A stretch of 64,000 bases of DNA, from assembly GCA_033557465.1 (NCBI GenBank), contig CM066031.1, forward strand, positions 1,071,836,444 to 1,071,900,443, written 5' to 3'. Below the pieces are notes generated by a model that saw only the letters and a list, made by a program, of their open reading frames with translations, ran no database searches and was not told the DNA's origin. This document shows, piece after piece, positions 22,821 to 34,264 of the stretch. Position 1 is the stretch's first letter, and the number at the start of each line of letters is the position of its first letter. Origin of the DNA: Ichthyophis bannanicus. Lineage: Eukaryota; Chordata; Amphibia; Gymnophiona; Ichthyophiidae. The position numbers and the translations under genes were made by a program.

Positions 22821-23845
22821 ATGTCCACAGCGGCAGCGGCAGCAGCAGCGGCAGCCGTTTTTGTTTTTTTTTAATCTATTTGGCCTGATGTAGAATGTTT
22901 TTTGAGCGGGGCCCCCTGAAACGCGGGGCCCTGTGCAAAAAACATTCTTGCTCAATGGACGGGCTGGCCCTGGTCCCAACATGGATAGCTCTTGTACTAA
23001 ATCCTATGTTTCACAAAGGACTTAGGGGTATGTTTACTAAACGGGGCACTTGTGCGGGGCGCACCTGAGCGCCCTAAAATGATGCGTTTAAGTGCTCTTA
23101 AGCGCCCCGTACGCGTGTGCGGCACATTAACGGGTCCCGCACGCGTGCGCCGAAAACGCGCACGTTTGCGGGGCGCTCATGTGCGATAGAGGCGTGGAAA
23201 GGCGAAATGAGGGCGGAGGAAGGCCCCCGAGGGGCGGAGAGACGGGGTCAATGGGTGGAATGTGGGAGGGGAGAGACTCCCCGCACAGGAGCGTGCCCGA
23301 ATTTACAAGGAAAAAATACCGCCAGTGAAACACTCGCGGTAGAAAGCATTTAAAGGGAAGAGAAACCATTTCCGTCAGCAATGTACAGGAAAACCGGGGA
23401 AACCAGCAAAACGTGAGCAGTGTGATACATGTGCACAGCACAAAAGTGCAAATAAAAATAGAAAATGACCACAACAGAACTATTAAAAATAGTAATTCAG
23501 CTGGGGAACAGTTATAGTGATGGGCAAATACAGAAAACACACCTAGCAAAGCTCCAGAAAAAAGAAATGTATTTTGGAAGGGTTTACGGAGCGGAGACTC
23601 TTCCAAAAAACATTTCCTTTTGTGGAGCTTTCCTGGGAGTGTTTGCTATGGTTGCCCATTAATATCACTGTTGCCCAGCGTGGTGATATTTTGTCCCCCA
23701 TTTCCCATGGACATTTCCGGGGTTTATGTGCATGTTTGTCACCAGACAGGGTGCATATGCCCACAGTAAATTTGCGTAGAGCAGGGTTTGTGACTCCATC
23801 CTGCCAGGCTTACTACCTCCAGGGGCAGCACTGTCTATGTGGCCA

Positions 23846-23912
23846 TAGTGTGGTGCAGAGGACAGAGTCAGTACCTCTAAGACCAGAGGTTCAAAGCCCA
23901 GCTGGGGCACTT
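23846..23912 (+). other. tRNA-like module (weak A box, good B box)
   Basis: It reads tggccatagtgtggtgcag, a spacer, then agaggttcaaagcccagctg. The second half is close to the pol III B box GGTTCRANYCC; the A box is degenerate. No cloverleaf with a clear anticodon stem forms, so it is not a tRNA gene. It resembles the head of a tRNA-derived SINE. Confidence 0.4.
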
Positions 23913-24283
23913 GCCAGCCCAGTCCCTATATTTTACCCACCACTAAACACAGATAGTGCAGACACCCCTGTATTGCAGGGGACATAAGCATGGGGAAAAC
24001 ACCCATATTTTACCCAACAACGCACATACACCACAACAATGGGCATTACCCACAACCAAGTACCCCAAATGCAGTCCCGTACTGCCACATTCCAATCAGG
24101 TCACCTGCTTTTTATGGGAGAAGCTCATGCCAGCATGTTGGCGGACGAGTACATGTGGTGCAGGGGGCAGTGGCTGCTAGCGACAGAAGACAGAGGCCTA
24201 GCCATGTGCAGGCTGGCACAGTCCACAGCAACAGACAGGCCCTGCCGGATCCACAGTCATGGACTATCCAGGGAATTCAGCCA

Positions 24284-24367
24284 ATCTGTGGCTACACGGT
24301 GGTGCAGTGCACACAGACAGTGCATGCAAAAACAGAAGGTCACAGGTTCAAAGACCAGCTGGGGCTA
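24284..24367 (+). other. tRNA-like module, degenerate
   Basis: It contains tgtggctacacggtggtgca, then, about 45 bp on, tcacaggttcaaagaccag. The spacing is a little long for internal pol III boxes and the arms do not pair well. The shared ggtgcag and ggttcaaag words tie it to the module at 23846. Confidence 0.3.
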
Positions 24368-24524
24368 CCGGCAATCCTGCACACATATTTTCCCCACAAA
24401 TAAACAGTGACAGTAAGGACACACCTTTCGTGACAAGGACATATGCAATGGTAATACATCTATCTTTTACCCCACTGAGCACAGACACCATGAACAGGAG
24501 CAGAACCTACAGCAGAATCCCCCA

Positions 24525-24705
24525 AATGCAGTCCTGGTGGGCCACACACCAGTCAGGTTCCATGCTGCCACTCATACAAATGCCTGTGCTGTATATCTAT
24601 GCACCACCCCCACGGCATGTAGATGTAGCTCATGCATATTCATGAGGGACAGCAGGAAGACCCGAACAGTGTGATGCAAAACTGGACTGGAGTGGGGAAG
24701 CGCTG
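24525..24705. mobile_element. Degraded hAT-type MITE inside the Harbinger-like element
   Basis: It keeps landmarks of the palindromic MITE at 49193: cagtcctggtgggcca, accagtcaggttcc, catgcatattcatgaggga and actggactggagt. The terminal cagggg is decayed. A counterpart lies at 55196-55390 in the sister element. Confidence 0.55.
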
Positions 24706-26286
24706 CCGTAAAGCAGCAGCCAACAGGGGCAGACACACATCCACACCCACACCCACAGGCCCCATTGGCCAATGTCTCCTGTAGAGGCAGAACATTGGAC
24801 CCTGCGTGCATCTCCCAATACCAGCACCTGCATACCTTAGCAATGTCACCCTACACCTGAGGTACACAGCTCTGAAACATTTGCTAAGAGTACAGGCTGA
24901 TAGATATCCCTACGTTACGCACATACTGCTAGTTGACCCCATCCGAACAATCTGTTTGGTGTCTGCGGTGCGTGCTCCAGGCCTGGCCTCTGACGGTGTT
25001 CACCATCCTGGGGAGTGACCCCCAGCAATACTGCGTACCATATCCATGCCTGTGCCGTGCCCAGGACCGGTGTGGTGGCCAAGGCTAATCACCCCCTCAA
25101 TAGTAGCACATTGCTGGCATAGGTGTGGGAGTGTGTGTCTGTCTAGACTCTATACAGTGTGTGTTGGCTGCAAACACCTTCCCCAACCCACACTGCCAGC
25201 ACTACTGCCAGTATTGGCCTGCCAATGTGCATAATGAGCAGCAAGGTACCATGGGTATAGGTAAGACATGGTGGGCTGGCCAGGATGCATCTGCACAGGG
25301 CATAGGGCACTGGCTGTGACATTGTAGTGCCAGGCCACCACCTACACAGACAGGGTGACCTCTGTATGTGGTGCTGGGGGAGCACTCTCACCCTGAGTGT
25401 GCAGTGATGACAGCATGGCTAGGCACCCCCATAGTGCTGTATTGTGATTCTCTATTGTGATATATATGGGTTTCCTGTTGGGGCCTCCTCACAGAACTCT
25501 CCTCTTGTGTGTGCTGCCACCCCAGTTTTGGGTGCATGCATTTCCATCAGGGCTAACCAGCAGACTGTTCACAGCTGGTATGTGTCTTGATGGAGTGCCT
25601 TGCAGGGTGCAGTGGCTGATGGCTTGCTGCAGGTGAATATCAGATAGTGCTGGGGTGCATCATTGGATATCCAGGCCTAAAGTCTGTCTGATATTGTGTA
25701 ATGGATGTGTGAGAAGCTGCTTGGCCTGCCCTGTTGGGTATCTGTTCCCCAGCAGGACTGAGGGTTTGATGGCCCTGTTTGCCACCCTGGGGGGGGGGGG
25801 GGTTACTTTGACCACCTAGGGGTCCATAGGGGTTTCCACTAACTGAAACAGACAGAGATATCCAACATGTTTCTGCAGCACCTTCCTATCTCACAGGTTA
25901 GTACTGTTGTGGAGCTCTGTCATGGCCTCATCCAGCCATGGCTGGTGTTGTGGACCTGGTCCTGGGTGCCACATCACACCCTCAGGGTGAGCACAGTACC
26001 CGCACAATGTGACGGTGTTTAGCTACTCTTTGCTGGTAGTCCACCCGCTCAGGACCCCCTACCAGGCCGAGGTGCTGTGTGGGTGCACATGGACAATTCC
26101 CCCTACCAGGCCGGGTAGCTGTTGGGGTGCATTCCCCATCTTGTGTGCATCTGTGGACAGCTGATTTGCATGTGCAGTGCATCATGGGTACGGGTGGCCT
26201 AACCCTATCCTGTCTACAACAGCAGACTGTCTGTGGGGTGACGTACAGGCTCTCTGCAGCCAGCCAGGGGCTTGCTGTCAGCTATA

Positions 26287-26357
26287 GAGCTGTAGCCCAA
26301 TGGTTACGTCACTCCTTGTACAGCCAGAGGTCATGGGTTCAAACCCACAGTGGGGCC
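26287..26357 (+). other. tRNA-like module with good A and B boxes
   Basis: gagctgtagcccaatggtta fits the A box TRGYNNARNGG (tagcccaatgg). The segment catgggttcaaacccacag fits the B box, with a 5-bp T-stem-like pairing (tgggt/accca). The acceptor and anticodon stems are not convincing. A nearly identical module is at 50138-50205. Confidence 0.5.
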
Positions 26358-26734
26358 CTTTGATAGGGCTGTCCACAGCTTTATTTTTATTTACTGTACA
26401 TATGTCTATGCCGGCAAAACCACACACAGCTTACTATACCCATTAGGTGCCTCTGAGGGTGCTTTCTAGGGCGCCCTATAGGCCACCTTATGGTTGCCAT
26501 CCATATAGGGTGCACTATACATTATCCTGTGTCGCAACATACATGGTGCCCTATAGGGGACATTCTAGGGTGCCTTGGCAGACAGTGCACTGTAACATGT
26601 GCCTTACGGGCATCCGTATGTTAACACACTGTGAGAGTGGGTTTACTAGTGGTGGGAAATAAAATATAAATGGAAGACCTCCTACAGCACTCCTCACCAT
26701 GATACATACTGCCCCAGCCAGCCTTGTTCACTGG

Positions 26735-26805
26735 GCACTGTGAGGGGTTGAACCCATGATCCCTGCACAAGTGGTCAGTGTCTTAACCATTGTGCTATGG
26801 CTCCG
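26735..26805 (-). other. tRNA-like module, reverse orientation
   Basis: On the minus strand it reads ggagccatagcacaatggtt (A box atagcacaatgg), then gatcatgggttcaacccct (B box ggttcaacccc). This is head-to-head with the module at 26287. A second reverse one is at 27115-27175 (gtagtacaaagg, then ggggttcaaaccccc). Confidence 0.5.
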
Positions 26806-27358
26806 TTCCTGCTATTTGCACATCAGCGCACCACTTATCCCTCCCACTATTGGACTGCCCCCTCACACATCAGCGCGCCGCCTTCTGCCCACCGACTCGC
26901 CGCCTTCTGTTGCCCACATTTATCAGCGCACCGCCTTCTGCCGCCCAAACGTAACAATGCGCCGCCATCTGCCGCCCACACTAAACAGTGCGCCGCCTCA
27001 TGCCGTAATAAAAATAACAGTGCGCCGCCTTCTGCCGCCCAAAATTAATATGCCTCCTAAACCACTTTTGCCCATAAATGTTGATGCCTCAGCTGTCTTT
27101 TTTGTTGAGTGCAATGGGGGTTTGAACCCCTGGCCCCTGGTCGGTGTCTTCACCTTTGTACTACGGCTCTATTGTTTGGTTTTGAAGCAGCGCACAACTT
27201 AGCCTTCCCACGCACTAATGTGGGCCCTGCACATTAGCGTGATGCACACACGTATGGTCCGGTTTTTTGCTTTTTTCTGCCTGGCCCGCCCACTCCTTAT
27301 ATGGCACCAGCACACTAACGGGAACCCGCACAGCAACGGTGTTTAGTAAACATGCCCC

Positions 27359-27597
27359 TTAGTGTAGCTGGGTTTAAAAAGGTTTGGACAAGTTCCTGGA
27401 GCAAAGGTCCATAAACCATTATTAAGAAGGGACCCAGGATATCAATGCTTGACCCAGTACAAGCATTGTGGAACCTGTGTCTTTTGGGGAAACTGCTAGG
27501 TACGTATGACCTAGATTGGCCACTATTGGAAACAGGATACTGGGCTTGATGGACCTTGGTCTGACCCAGTATGGCATATCTTATGTTCTTATGCTTT
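27359..27597 (+). mobile_element. Young 5'-truncated CR1 tail
   Basis: From gtgtagctgggtttaaaaag to cttatgttcttatg, the plus strand matches the 3' end of the CR1 at 7466-7730 very closely, in the opposite orientation to the surrounding old CR1. It directly abuts the right target duplication of the Harbinger-like element, which seems to have inserted at or next to its 5' junction. Confidence 0.75.
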
Positions 27598-29379
27598 ATA
27601 TTCAAATTATTCCATCTTATCTTTTAGGCTTCTGGCATTTGCATACAGACATTTCAAGGTGTACATGCTTGAATTTACAACCTTCATAGCAGTTGGCAGG
27701 GATAATCAGCAATCATTCACCTCTTTATTTTCTTTATTTAAAGGCATCTAGGCTAATAGATCTAGGCTGTATCGGGATGCTTCAACCTCCTTGTTATGAT
27801 GGTATCCTTCCTAGATACTTTACAAAGAACCATGTGCTCCTGAGTGACTGTTGTTTTTTCCCAATATTCTAGTTTAAAAGCTGTTCTCTCTTCTTTCTGA
27901 ATATTAACTGCAGGAACCTGATACATAGTACCACTCCACTTAAGGTGAAGCCCATCTTTGCAAAATAGGCTCCTCCTTCCCCAGAATGTAACCCAGTTCC
28001 TAAGAAATTTAAAATCTTCCTCCCTGCACAATGATGTCATCCACACATTGAGACTCTGGAGCTCTGCCTGTCTTTTGGGTCTTGTGCATAGAACAGAAAA
28101 TATTTCTGAGAATGCTACCCTAGAGGTCCTGGATTTCAACTCACACACACACACACACACACACTTTACTATGTCATTTGTAGATATCTCTGCAGCGTTT
28201 GACACAGTGTCCCACCAGACACTACTCAACCAGCTCAGTAACATTGGGGTTCAAGGCAAGCAACTTAAATGAATCCGCTCCTATCTCTCCCAACATATCC
28301 AGCAGATAAGAGTTGGAATCCATACTTCAGCACCCAGGGGCGGCCCAAGGGTGGTGCAGGGCCATGTGCGGAGACTCGGTGCGGGGCCTCATTTGCATAA
28401 GGGACCTCATCTGCATAAATATTTGCATAATGTTACCATACACTAACTTTTAGTAAACATGCCTCTTAATGAGTGTATGGATAAAGAAAGACTAAAATAT
28501 TTCTACATTACTATAATCCAGTGCCAACTGCCAGGCACATTTGGAACTACTACAAACACTGGCCATTTAGAACCCATAGCAAACCTGCCGTATCATAACA
28601 GCATTACCAGGATTCACAAAGCACCATACTCTACCTATCAAAAGGCAACACTGCAAATATTAAACCAATACATTTCAGAGAACAACAATACATGACCTAC
28701 TGGGGAAAGAGAACAAGTGGCAATGTCAAATAGGAATTACATAAACAGAATACCTCAGCTCAGTTACACGTGCAGAACATAGACCGTCACCAAACAAGAA
28801 ATCACAATGTAGAAACAGGAAGACAATAATTAAACTGGGAACCCCAAAAGCCCAACAACACTGTAGAAATAAAACTATAAATTAATTTCCTCTTGTACTA
28901 AACAAAGCGCAGACGTTAATGATGCACATTTCCCACAGCTGGCATATTTCAGTTAATAAATTCAATAAAGAGATATTTTTCTACCTTTTGTGCATTTCTT
29001 TTCAGTTGCAATTGCTCCAGCCACTTTCTTCTGGTTTCTTCGTGTCTTCTGCTAACTCTCCATCGTCTGCTGTCCATTTGTCCTTTCTTCACTCTTCTAG
29101 TTTTTTTCCATTCTCTCTCTACATCTGCTATAACATACTAATCTTTCTCCTTTTGCTCTTTCCTCATTCCTATTTCATCCACTCAAATTTTACTCCGCCA
29201 TCCTCAATCCCCACTTACTCTCCCAATATCCGGCCAATTGTAGATTTGTCTTCCCTCCCACACAAATTTTTTTTCCCTCTCCATTTCACTCTCCCAGCTC
29301 TATCCCATTCTAATCCTCCCCCAACATCAGCTCCCTTCTAGTTCCAGCCCCACCCAGCATCTGCTCCCTTCTAGTCCCC

Positions 29380-31045
29380 GCATCAGCCCATTTCCAGTCC
29401 TAGCTCCCCCATCCGAGTCCCTCCATCAGCTCATTTCCAATCCCAGCCCCCCATAAGCCCATTTCTAGCCTGGAAGCCTACTTCCAGTTCTAGCCGCTCC
29501 ATGAGTCCATTTCAATCCAAGCTCCCCCAACAGCCCATTTCCAGTCCTATCCTAGCCCTCCATCAGCCCATTTCCTGTCCTAGCCCCCCCTCACTCAGCC
29601 CATTTCCAGTCCTAGCTCCCTCCCCTTACAGCCCATTTCCATTCCAAGCCCCGTCCCCATCAGCTATTTACAGTTCAAGCCCTCCTTCCACTCAGCCCAT
29701 TTCCAGTCCTAGCCACCCCCAGCCCATTACCAGTCCTAGCCCTCCCAATAGCCCATTACCAGTCCTAAGCCCCCATAACCCATTACCAGTCCTAAGCCCC
29801 CCATCATCCCACTTCAGTCCTAAGCCCCCCATCACCCCATTTTCAGTCTTAGCCCCCCATAGTCCATTACCAGTCCTAACCCCCATCAGCCCATTTCAAG
29901 TCCTAGCTCCCCCATCCGAGTCCCTCCATCAGCTCATTTCCAATCCCAGCCCCCCATCAGTCCATTTCTAGTCCTTTCCTAGCCCCACCATCATCAGCCC
30001 ATGTCAAATCCTAGCTCCCCTCCACTCAGCCCATTTCCAATCCAAGACCCCCATGAGCCTACTTCCAGTTCTAGCCCCTCCATGAGTCCATTTCAATCCA
30101 AGCCCCCCAACAGCCCATTTCCAGTCCTATCCTAGCCCTCCATCAGCCCATTTCCTGTCCTAGCCCCCCCTCACTCAGCCCATTTCCAGTCCTAGCTCCC
30201 TCACCTTACAGCCCATTTCCATTCCAAGCCCCCCTCCCCATCAGCTATTTGTAGTTAAAGCCCTTCTTCCACACAGCCCATTTCCATTCCAAGCCCCCAT
30301 CCCCATCAGCTATTTGCAGTTCAAGCCCTCCTTCCACTCAGCCCATTTCCAGTCCTAGCCCCCCCCCAGCCCATTGCCAGTCCTAGCCCCCCAGCCCATT
30401 ACCAGTCCTAAGCCCCCCATCAGCCCACTTCCAGTCCTAAGCCCCCCTTCACCCCATTTTCAGTCTTAGCCCCCCCATAGCCCATTACCAGTCCTAACCC
30501 CCATCAGCCCATGTCTTGTCTTCGCCTCCCCCCAGGCCATTCGAGTCCTACCCCCCGCTTAGCACTTTTCCAGTCCTAGCCCCCGAGAGCCCATTTCCAG
30601 TCCTAGCCCCCCATAGCCAATTACTAGTCCTAAACCCCCATCAGCCCATTTCCAGTCTTAGCACCCCCATAGACCATTATCAGTCCTAACCCCCCCATCA
30701 GCACATTTCCAGTCCTAGCCCCCCCTATAGCCCATTACCAGTCCTACACCCATCAGCCCATTTCCAGTCTTAGCCCCCCTATAGCCCATTACATCCTAAC
30801 CCTCCCTCCATCAGCCCATTTCCAGTCTTAGCCCCCACCCATAGCCCATTACATCCTAACCCCCCATCAGCCCATTTCCAGGCCTAACCCCCCATCAGCC
30901 CACTTCTAGTCTTAGCCCCCCCATAGCCCATTAGTAGTCCTAACCCCCCCCATAGCCCATTTCAAGTCCTAACCCCCTCCCCCCCATCAACCCACTTCCA
31001 GTCTTAGCCCCCCCATAGCCCATTATGAGTCCTAACCCCCCTCCC
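29380..31045. repeat. C-rich minisatellite in hAT copy 2
   Basis: It has the same 25-32-bp variable unit as in copy 1 (cccatttccagtcctagccc). A longer higher-order duplication is visible: the block around 29420-29700 (ccctccatcagctcatttcc through tcagctattt) recurs at about 29930-30340. Confidence 0.88.
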
Positions 31046-31078
31046 CCCATCAGCCCTGATAGATTTAAAAAAACAAAC

Positions 31079-31408
31079 CGGCTGCTGCTGCCGCTGCCAC
31101 CATGGCAGAGCCTCCCTGCAGCATCAGCTCCCAAGTCCCATAGCACAGGCTTTCAGAGCCGCAAGAGTTTCCCTTTCTTCTCGCGGCTCTGTTAATCTCG
31201 CCAGGGCTGATGGGCTTTCCCATCAGCCCCGGCGGGATTAACAGAGCCGCGAGAGGTCAGAGAAGCTCTTCCTTCACGGCTCTGAAAGCCTGCGCATTGG
31301 GAGGGACTCGGAAGCTGATGCTGCAGGGAGGCTCTGCTGGGCAGGCGGGGCCCTGCGGCGGGACATTTGATTCTGCCACTGCCATGGCGGCAGCGGCAGC
31401 AGCAGCCG
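31079..31408. repeat. Long inverted repeat near the right end of hAT copy 2
   Basis: The outer arms are ggctgctgctgccgctgcca (from 31079) and tggcggcagcggcagcagca (to about 31406). The inner arms include ctgcagcatcagct (about 31116) against agctgatgctgcag (about 31312-31325) and gcggctctgttaat against attaacagagccgc. The loop lies near gggctgatgggctttcccatc. The position matches copy 1, and the sequence is related but diverged. Confidence 0.8.
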
Positions 31409-31710
31409 TTTTTTTTTTTTTTTTAATCTACTTGTGCTAATGTAGAATGTTTTTTGCGCGGAGCCCCCTGAAACGCAGGGCCCTATGCAAAAAACATTCT
31501 TGCTCAATGGACGGGCCAGCCCTGTCAGCACCCTATACACTACCTCAAGGAGTTCCCCAGGGATCTGAACTCTCATCTCTACTCTTTAACATCTACATTA
31601 AGCCCCTCTGCACAACTATCCAGAAGTTCAATGTTGGGTACCAATTATATGCGGATGACATAATGATATTTACTCCGTTCCACACTACTGCTCCCAACTA
31701 CTTGAACCTT

Positions 31711-32755
31711 GGTTGGGTGGGAGGCGACAAAGAGTACAAGTAAATGGAGCTCACTCTGAGGAGAAGGATGTTACCAGTGGTGTGCCCCAGGGATCTGTCC
31801 TTGGTCCGATTCTTTTTAACATCTTTGTTAGTGATATAGCGGAAGGGCTGTCGGGTAAGGTTTGCCTCTTTGCGGATGATACCAAAATCTGCAATAGAGT
31901 AGACACCCAGGAAGGGGTAGATAACATGAGGAGGGATCTAGCTAAGCTTGAAGAATGGTCTAGAATTTGGCAGCTGGGATTTAATGTTAAAAAATGTAAG
32001 GTCATGCATTTGGGCTGCAGCAATCCAAGGGAGCAATACAGTATAGGAGGTGAAGTACTTTTGTCCACTAAAGGAGAGCGGGACCTAGGCGTGGTTGTGT
32101 CTGATGATCTTAAAGTAGCTAAACAGGTGGAAAAGGCGACAGCAAAAGCTAGAAGGATGCTTGGGTGCATTCGGAGAGGAATGGCTAGCAGAAAAAAGGA
32201 GGTGATAATGCCTCTGTATAAGTCTTTGGTGCGACCTCATTTGGAGTATGGTGTGCAATTCTGGAGACCGCACCTTCAAAAGGATGTGAACAGGATGGAG
32301 TCGGTGCAGAGGGTTGCTACCAAAATGATTAATGGGCTTCATTATAAAGCATATGAGGACAGACTTAAGGATCTTAATATGTACACCTTAGAGGAAAGGC
32401 GGGATAGAGGTGATATGATTGAGATGTTTAAATACCTCCGTGGCATAAATGTTCAGGGAGAGAGCCTCTTTCAATTGAAAGCAAGTTCTGCTACGAGGGG
32501 ACATGGGATGAGGGTGAAGGGAGATAGATTCAGGAGTGATATGCGGAAATATTTCTTTACGGAAAGAGTAGTGGATCCGTGGAATAGTCTCCCAGTGGAG
32601 GTGGTAGAGATGAGGACAGTAACTGAATTCAAGAAAGCATGGGACCAACACAGAGGATCTCTAAAGGCAAAAAGTGGACTGTTGTAGTTGTTATGGAAGG
32701 ACAGACTAGATAGGCCATGTGGTCTTTTTCTGTCGTCATATTTCTATGTTTCTAA
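31711..32755 (+). mobile_element. CR1-type LINE of a second family, 5'-truncated
   Basis: It lies between the YADD part and the following part of the L2 RT. It opens inside the RT domain and ends with a short 3' UTR finishing in tatttctatgtttct, the octamer-like tail of CR1. It is 1.05 kb with one uninterrupted frame, so it looks young. Its sequence is clearly different from the CR1 at 7466-12402. Confidence 0.85.
31713..32687 (+). CDS. CR1 ORF2 C-terminal part (RT palm to tail), intact frame
   Basis: The 324-codon frame carries [31 protein letters not shown] (RT motif 4), the catalytic FADDTKI box (motif 5), then NVKKCKVMHLG, RDLGVVV and RRMLGCIRRG. It ends in the CR1 tail RKYFFTERVVDPWNSLPVEV followed by a stop. 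The N-terminal APE and RT motifs 0-3 are missing through 5' truncation, so it encodes no active enzyme even though the frame is open. Confidence 0.85.
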   Translation: MGGRRQRVQVNGAHSEEKDVTSGVPQGSVLGPILFNIFVSDIAEGLSGKVCLFADDTKICNRVDTQEGVDNMRRDLAKLEEWSRIWQLGFNVKKCKVMHLGCSNPREQYSIGGEVLLSTKGERDLGVVVSDDLKVAKQVEKATAKARRMLGCIRRGMASRKKEVIMPLYKSLVRPHLEYGVQFWRPHLQKDVNRMESVQRVATKMINGLHYKAYEDRLKDLNMYTLEERRDRGDMIEMFKYLRGINVQGESLFQLKASSATRGHGMRVKGDRFRSDMRKYFFTERVVDPWNSLPVEVVEMRTVTEFKKAWDQHRGSLKAKSGLL

Positions 32756-33085
32756 CTGCCTTCTTCAAAGAAATAGTCTGTTGGCTTCAACGTCACAACC
32801 TTGTAGTTAACTTCATCAAGATTGAGATCTTCCATGTTACCAAGGACCCCAATTTCACACCCCTCTCCTCCATCAAAATTGAAGACACTCCATCAAAATT
32901 GAAGATGCAAAATTCAAGTCACAAGTCAAATACCTCAGTGTCATTCTGGATCGCTGACTGAACTTCCAAGTACACATCAAGAACACCACGAAGAATATCT
33001 ATTTCAAACTCAGAACCTTCGCAAACTATACCCCCTCCTCTCCCCAAAGAATTTCCGCGCAGTATGCCAGGCTTTTATGTCTAAG

Positions 33086-33195
33086 GGGTATTTTTACTAA
33101 AGCACGGTAGCAAAGCAGCGGCTATGTTAACGCGCGTTAAGTAACATTAACGCGTGTTAATGTCACCAGATGCAATGTTAACATACGGTAACTCT
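33086..33195 (+). mobile_element. Terminal fragment of a Harbinger-like element
   Basis: taaggggtatttttactaaa at 33087 matches the left end of the ggggtatgtttactaaa family. It is followed by the CpG/GTTAA-rich subterminal stretch (ttaacgcgcgttaa, ttaacgcgtgttaa). No right end is visible and the L2 text resumes at about 33196. The insertion replaced a short part of the L2 RT tail. Confidence 0.5.
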
Positions 33196-33935
33196 CCATG
33201 AAGCCCAGAACACCACAGCACGCACCATTGTCGGAGCCTCCAGACACACCCACATCACTCCCATACTGAAATCTCTTCATTGGCTTCCTATTGCATCAAG
33301 AATCAAACACAAAGTCCTCGCCATTATCCACAAGACCCGCAACAACACCACCTCCGAGCACCTCCAGACTCTGATCAGATGCCCCAACACCAGTAGGCCA
33401 TGCCGAGAAAGCACGCTCAACCTGCTTCACTTGCCACCTCAAGTACATAACAGCACACAATGCGTTCACATGAAAGCCTTTGCACTCTACACTCCCACCT
33501 TCTGGAATATTCTACCTCCCACACTACTGAGCATCCAGTCATACCAAGCCTTCAAAAGACACCTCAAGACATGCCTTTTTGAAGAACATTATGGCACAAC
33601 CCCTCTGACTAACCCTCAGCAGGAACAACCACCTCTCTCACAGAACATCCCTCTTTCCCCTCCTCCCCAATTAGCCATCTGAAGTGATGTCCTGATCTGT
33701 ACTGCTAATTACCAAGTATTATTCCTATAATCATCTTGTTTATTGTTTAAAAACAGTTTTAATGTAGCCTGCATGAGCCCACGTTTCTCCCATTTGTATA
33801 TTGCTCCATGTTTAAAAAGAATTTTGATGTAACCCGCATTCACACCGTTTCTCCCGTTGCACACTGTTCCATGTAAACCGTTTTGACTCTTTAAAAAACG
33901 GTATACCAAAACCAGTTTAATTAATTAATTAATTA

Positions 33936-34160
33936 ACTTGTACCAGGACAGCCGGCTCCTCCTCAGCATGGTCTAAAATCCTTTCTAGTTTACACATGAC
34001 GTACACTACCTTCGTACCAGGCAAGCAAGTGACCGGGTTATCCTCATACCCACCATCCACCCAACTGTTTACATGCATAATGATCGAATCACCAACTAAG
34101 ATGGCCATCCTAACCCTTCCCTCATGAGTCCATCCTCGTTGTGAGAGGATATCATACATG
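33936..34160 (-). pseudogene. Old CR1 ORF1 esterase fragment
   Basis: On the minus strand, AILVGDSIIMHVNSWVDGGY corresponds to the AVIVGDSIIRHVDSWVAGGR segment of the intact CR1 ORF1, and VTCLPGTKV follows. It is cut on the right by hAT copy 3 and on the left by the L2 insertion. The Ser nucleophile block is present; the rest of the catalytic core is interrupted. Confidence 0.8.
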
Positions 34161-34264
34161 CAGGGCCGGCCCGTCCATTGAGCAAGAATGTTTTTTGCAC
34201 AGGGCCCCGCGTTTCGGGGGGCCCCGCGCAAAGAACATTCTGCTTTTTTTTCTTAATTAAATTT

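Larger units (their letters stand above)
20166..22972 (+). mobile_element. Large non-autonomous hAT element, copy 1
   Basis: Ends are caggggcggccc (20166) and gggctggccctg (22972), an inverted terminal repeat of hAT type. Flanks gtccaaac (20158-20165) and gtcccaac (22973-22980) are an 8-bp duplication with one mismatch, inside the CR1 sequence that reads ccaagtggccccaacac in the intact copy. The order is about 1 kb of unique sequence, a C-rich minisatellite (21180-22520), a long inverted repeat (22638-22820) and the right end. No transposase (RNase H-like DDE with hATC domain) is visible. Confidence 0.85.
23025..27358 (+). mobile_element. PIF/Harbinger-like non-autonomous element, copy 1
   Basis: The ends ggggtatgtttactaaa (23025) and tttagtaaacatgcccc (27358) are inverted repeats flanked by TTA at 23022-23024 and 27359-27361. 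A 3-bp T-rich duplication fits PIF/Harbinger, whose usual target is TWA. The 4.3-kb interior has no recognisable transposase or Myb-like ORF. It holds CpG-rich ends, a fold-back region (23490-23690), a degraded hAT MITE (about 24525-24705) and several tRNA-like modules. Much of it reappears in reverse orientation in the element at 49944-56407. Confidence 0.7.
28335..31524 (+). mobile_element. Large non-autonomous hAT element, copy 2
   Basis: It is bounded by caggggcggccc (28335) and gggccagccctg (31524), with a perfect 8-bp duplication tcagcacc at 28327-28334 and 31525-31532. Excision restores continuity of the L2 RT sequence. It has the same plan as copy 1: unique left kilobase with the small ORF at 28459-28695, a C-rich minisatellite (29380-31045), a long inverted repeat (31079-31408) and a polyT-flanked right end. 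Confidence 0.92.
28182..33935 (+). mobile_element. L2 LINE (5'-truncated), carrying two nested elements
   Basis: Plus-strand fragments in order are DISAAFDTVSHQTLL (28182-28230), then after a hAT insertion LPQGVPQGSELSSLLFNIYI (about 31540-31600) and YADDIMIF (about 31648-31672). After a CR1 insertion come VCWLQRHNLVVNF (about 32778-32815), SRHTHITPILKSLHWLPI-like (33240-33300) and FWNILPP...FKRHLKTCLFEEHY (33500-33595). The 3' end at about 33840-33935 has gtttctcccgttgc and an aattaatt tail. It split the old CR1 at gtcatttgta/cttgtaccag. Stops and frameshifts make it non-coding. Confidence 0.82.

Noticed and set aside
23846..27175. Possible tRNA genes in the Harbinger-like elements
   Set aside because: A and B boxes are present but acceptor and anticodon stems do not pair; they are tRNA-like modules only.
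28141..28163. (CA)n run
   Set aside because: Ordinary dinucleotide microsatellite within the old CR1; noted only as a landmark.
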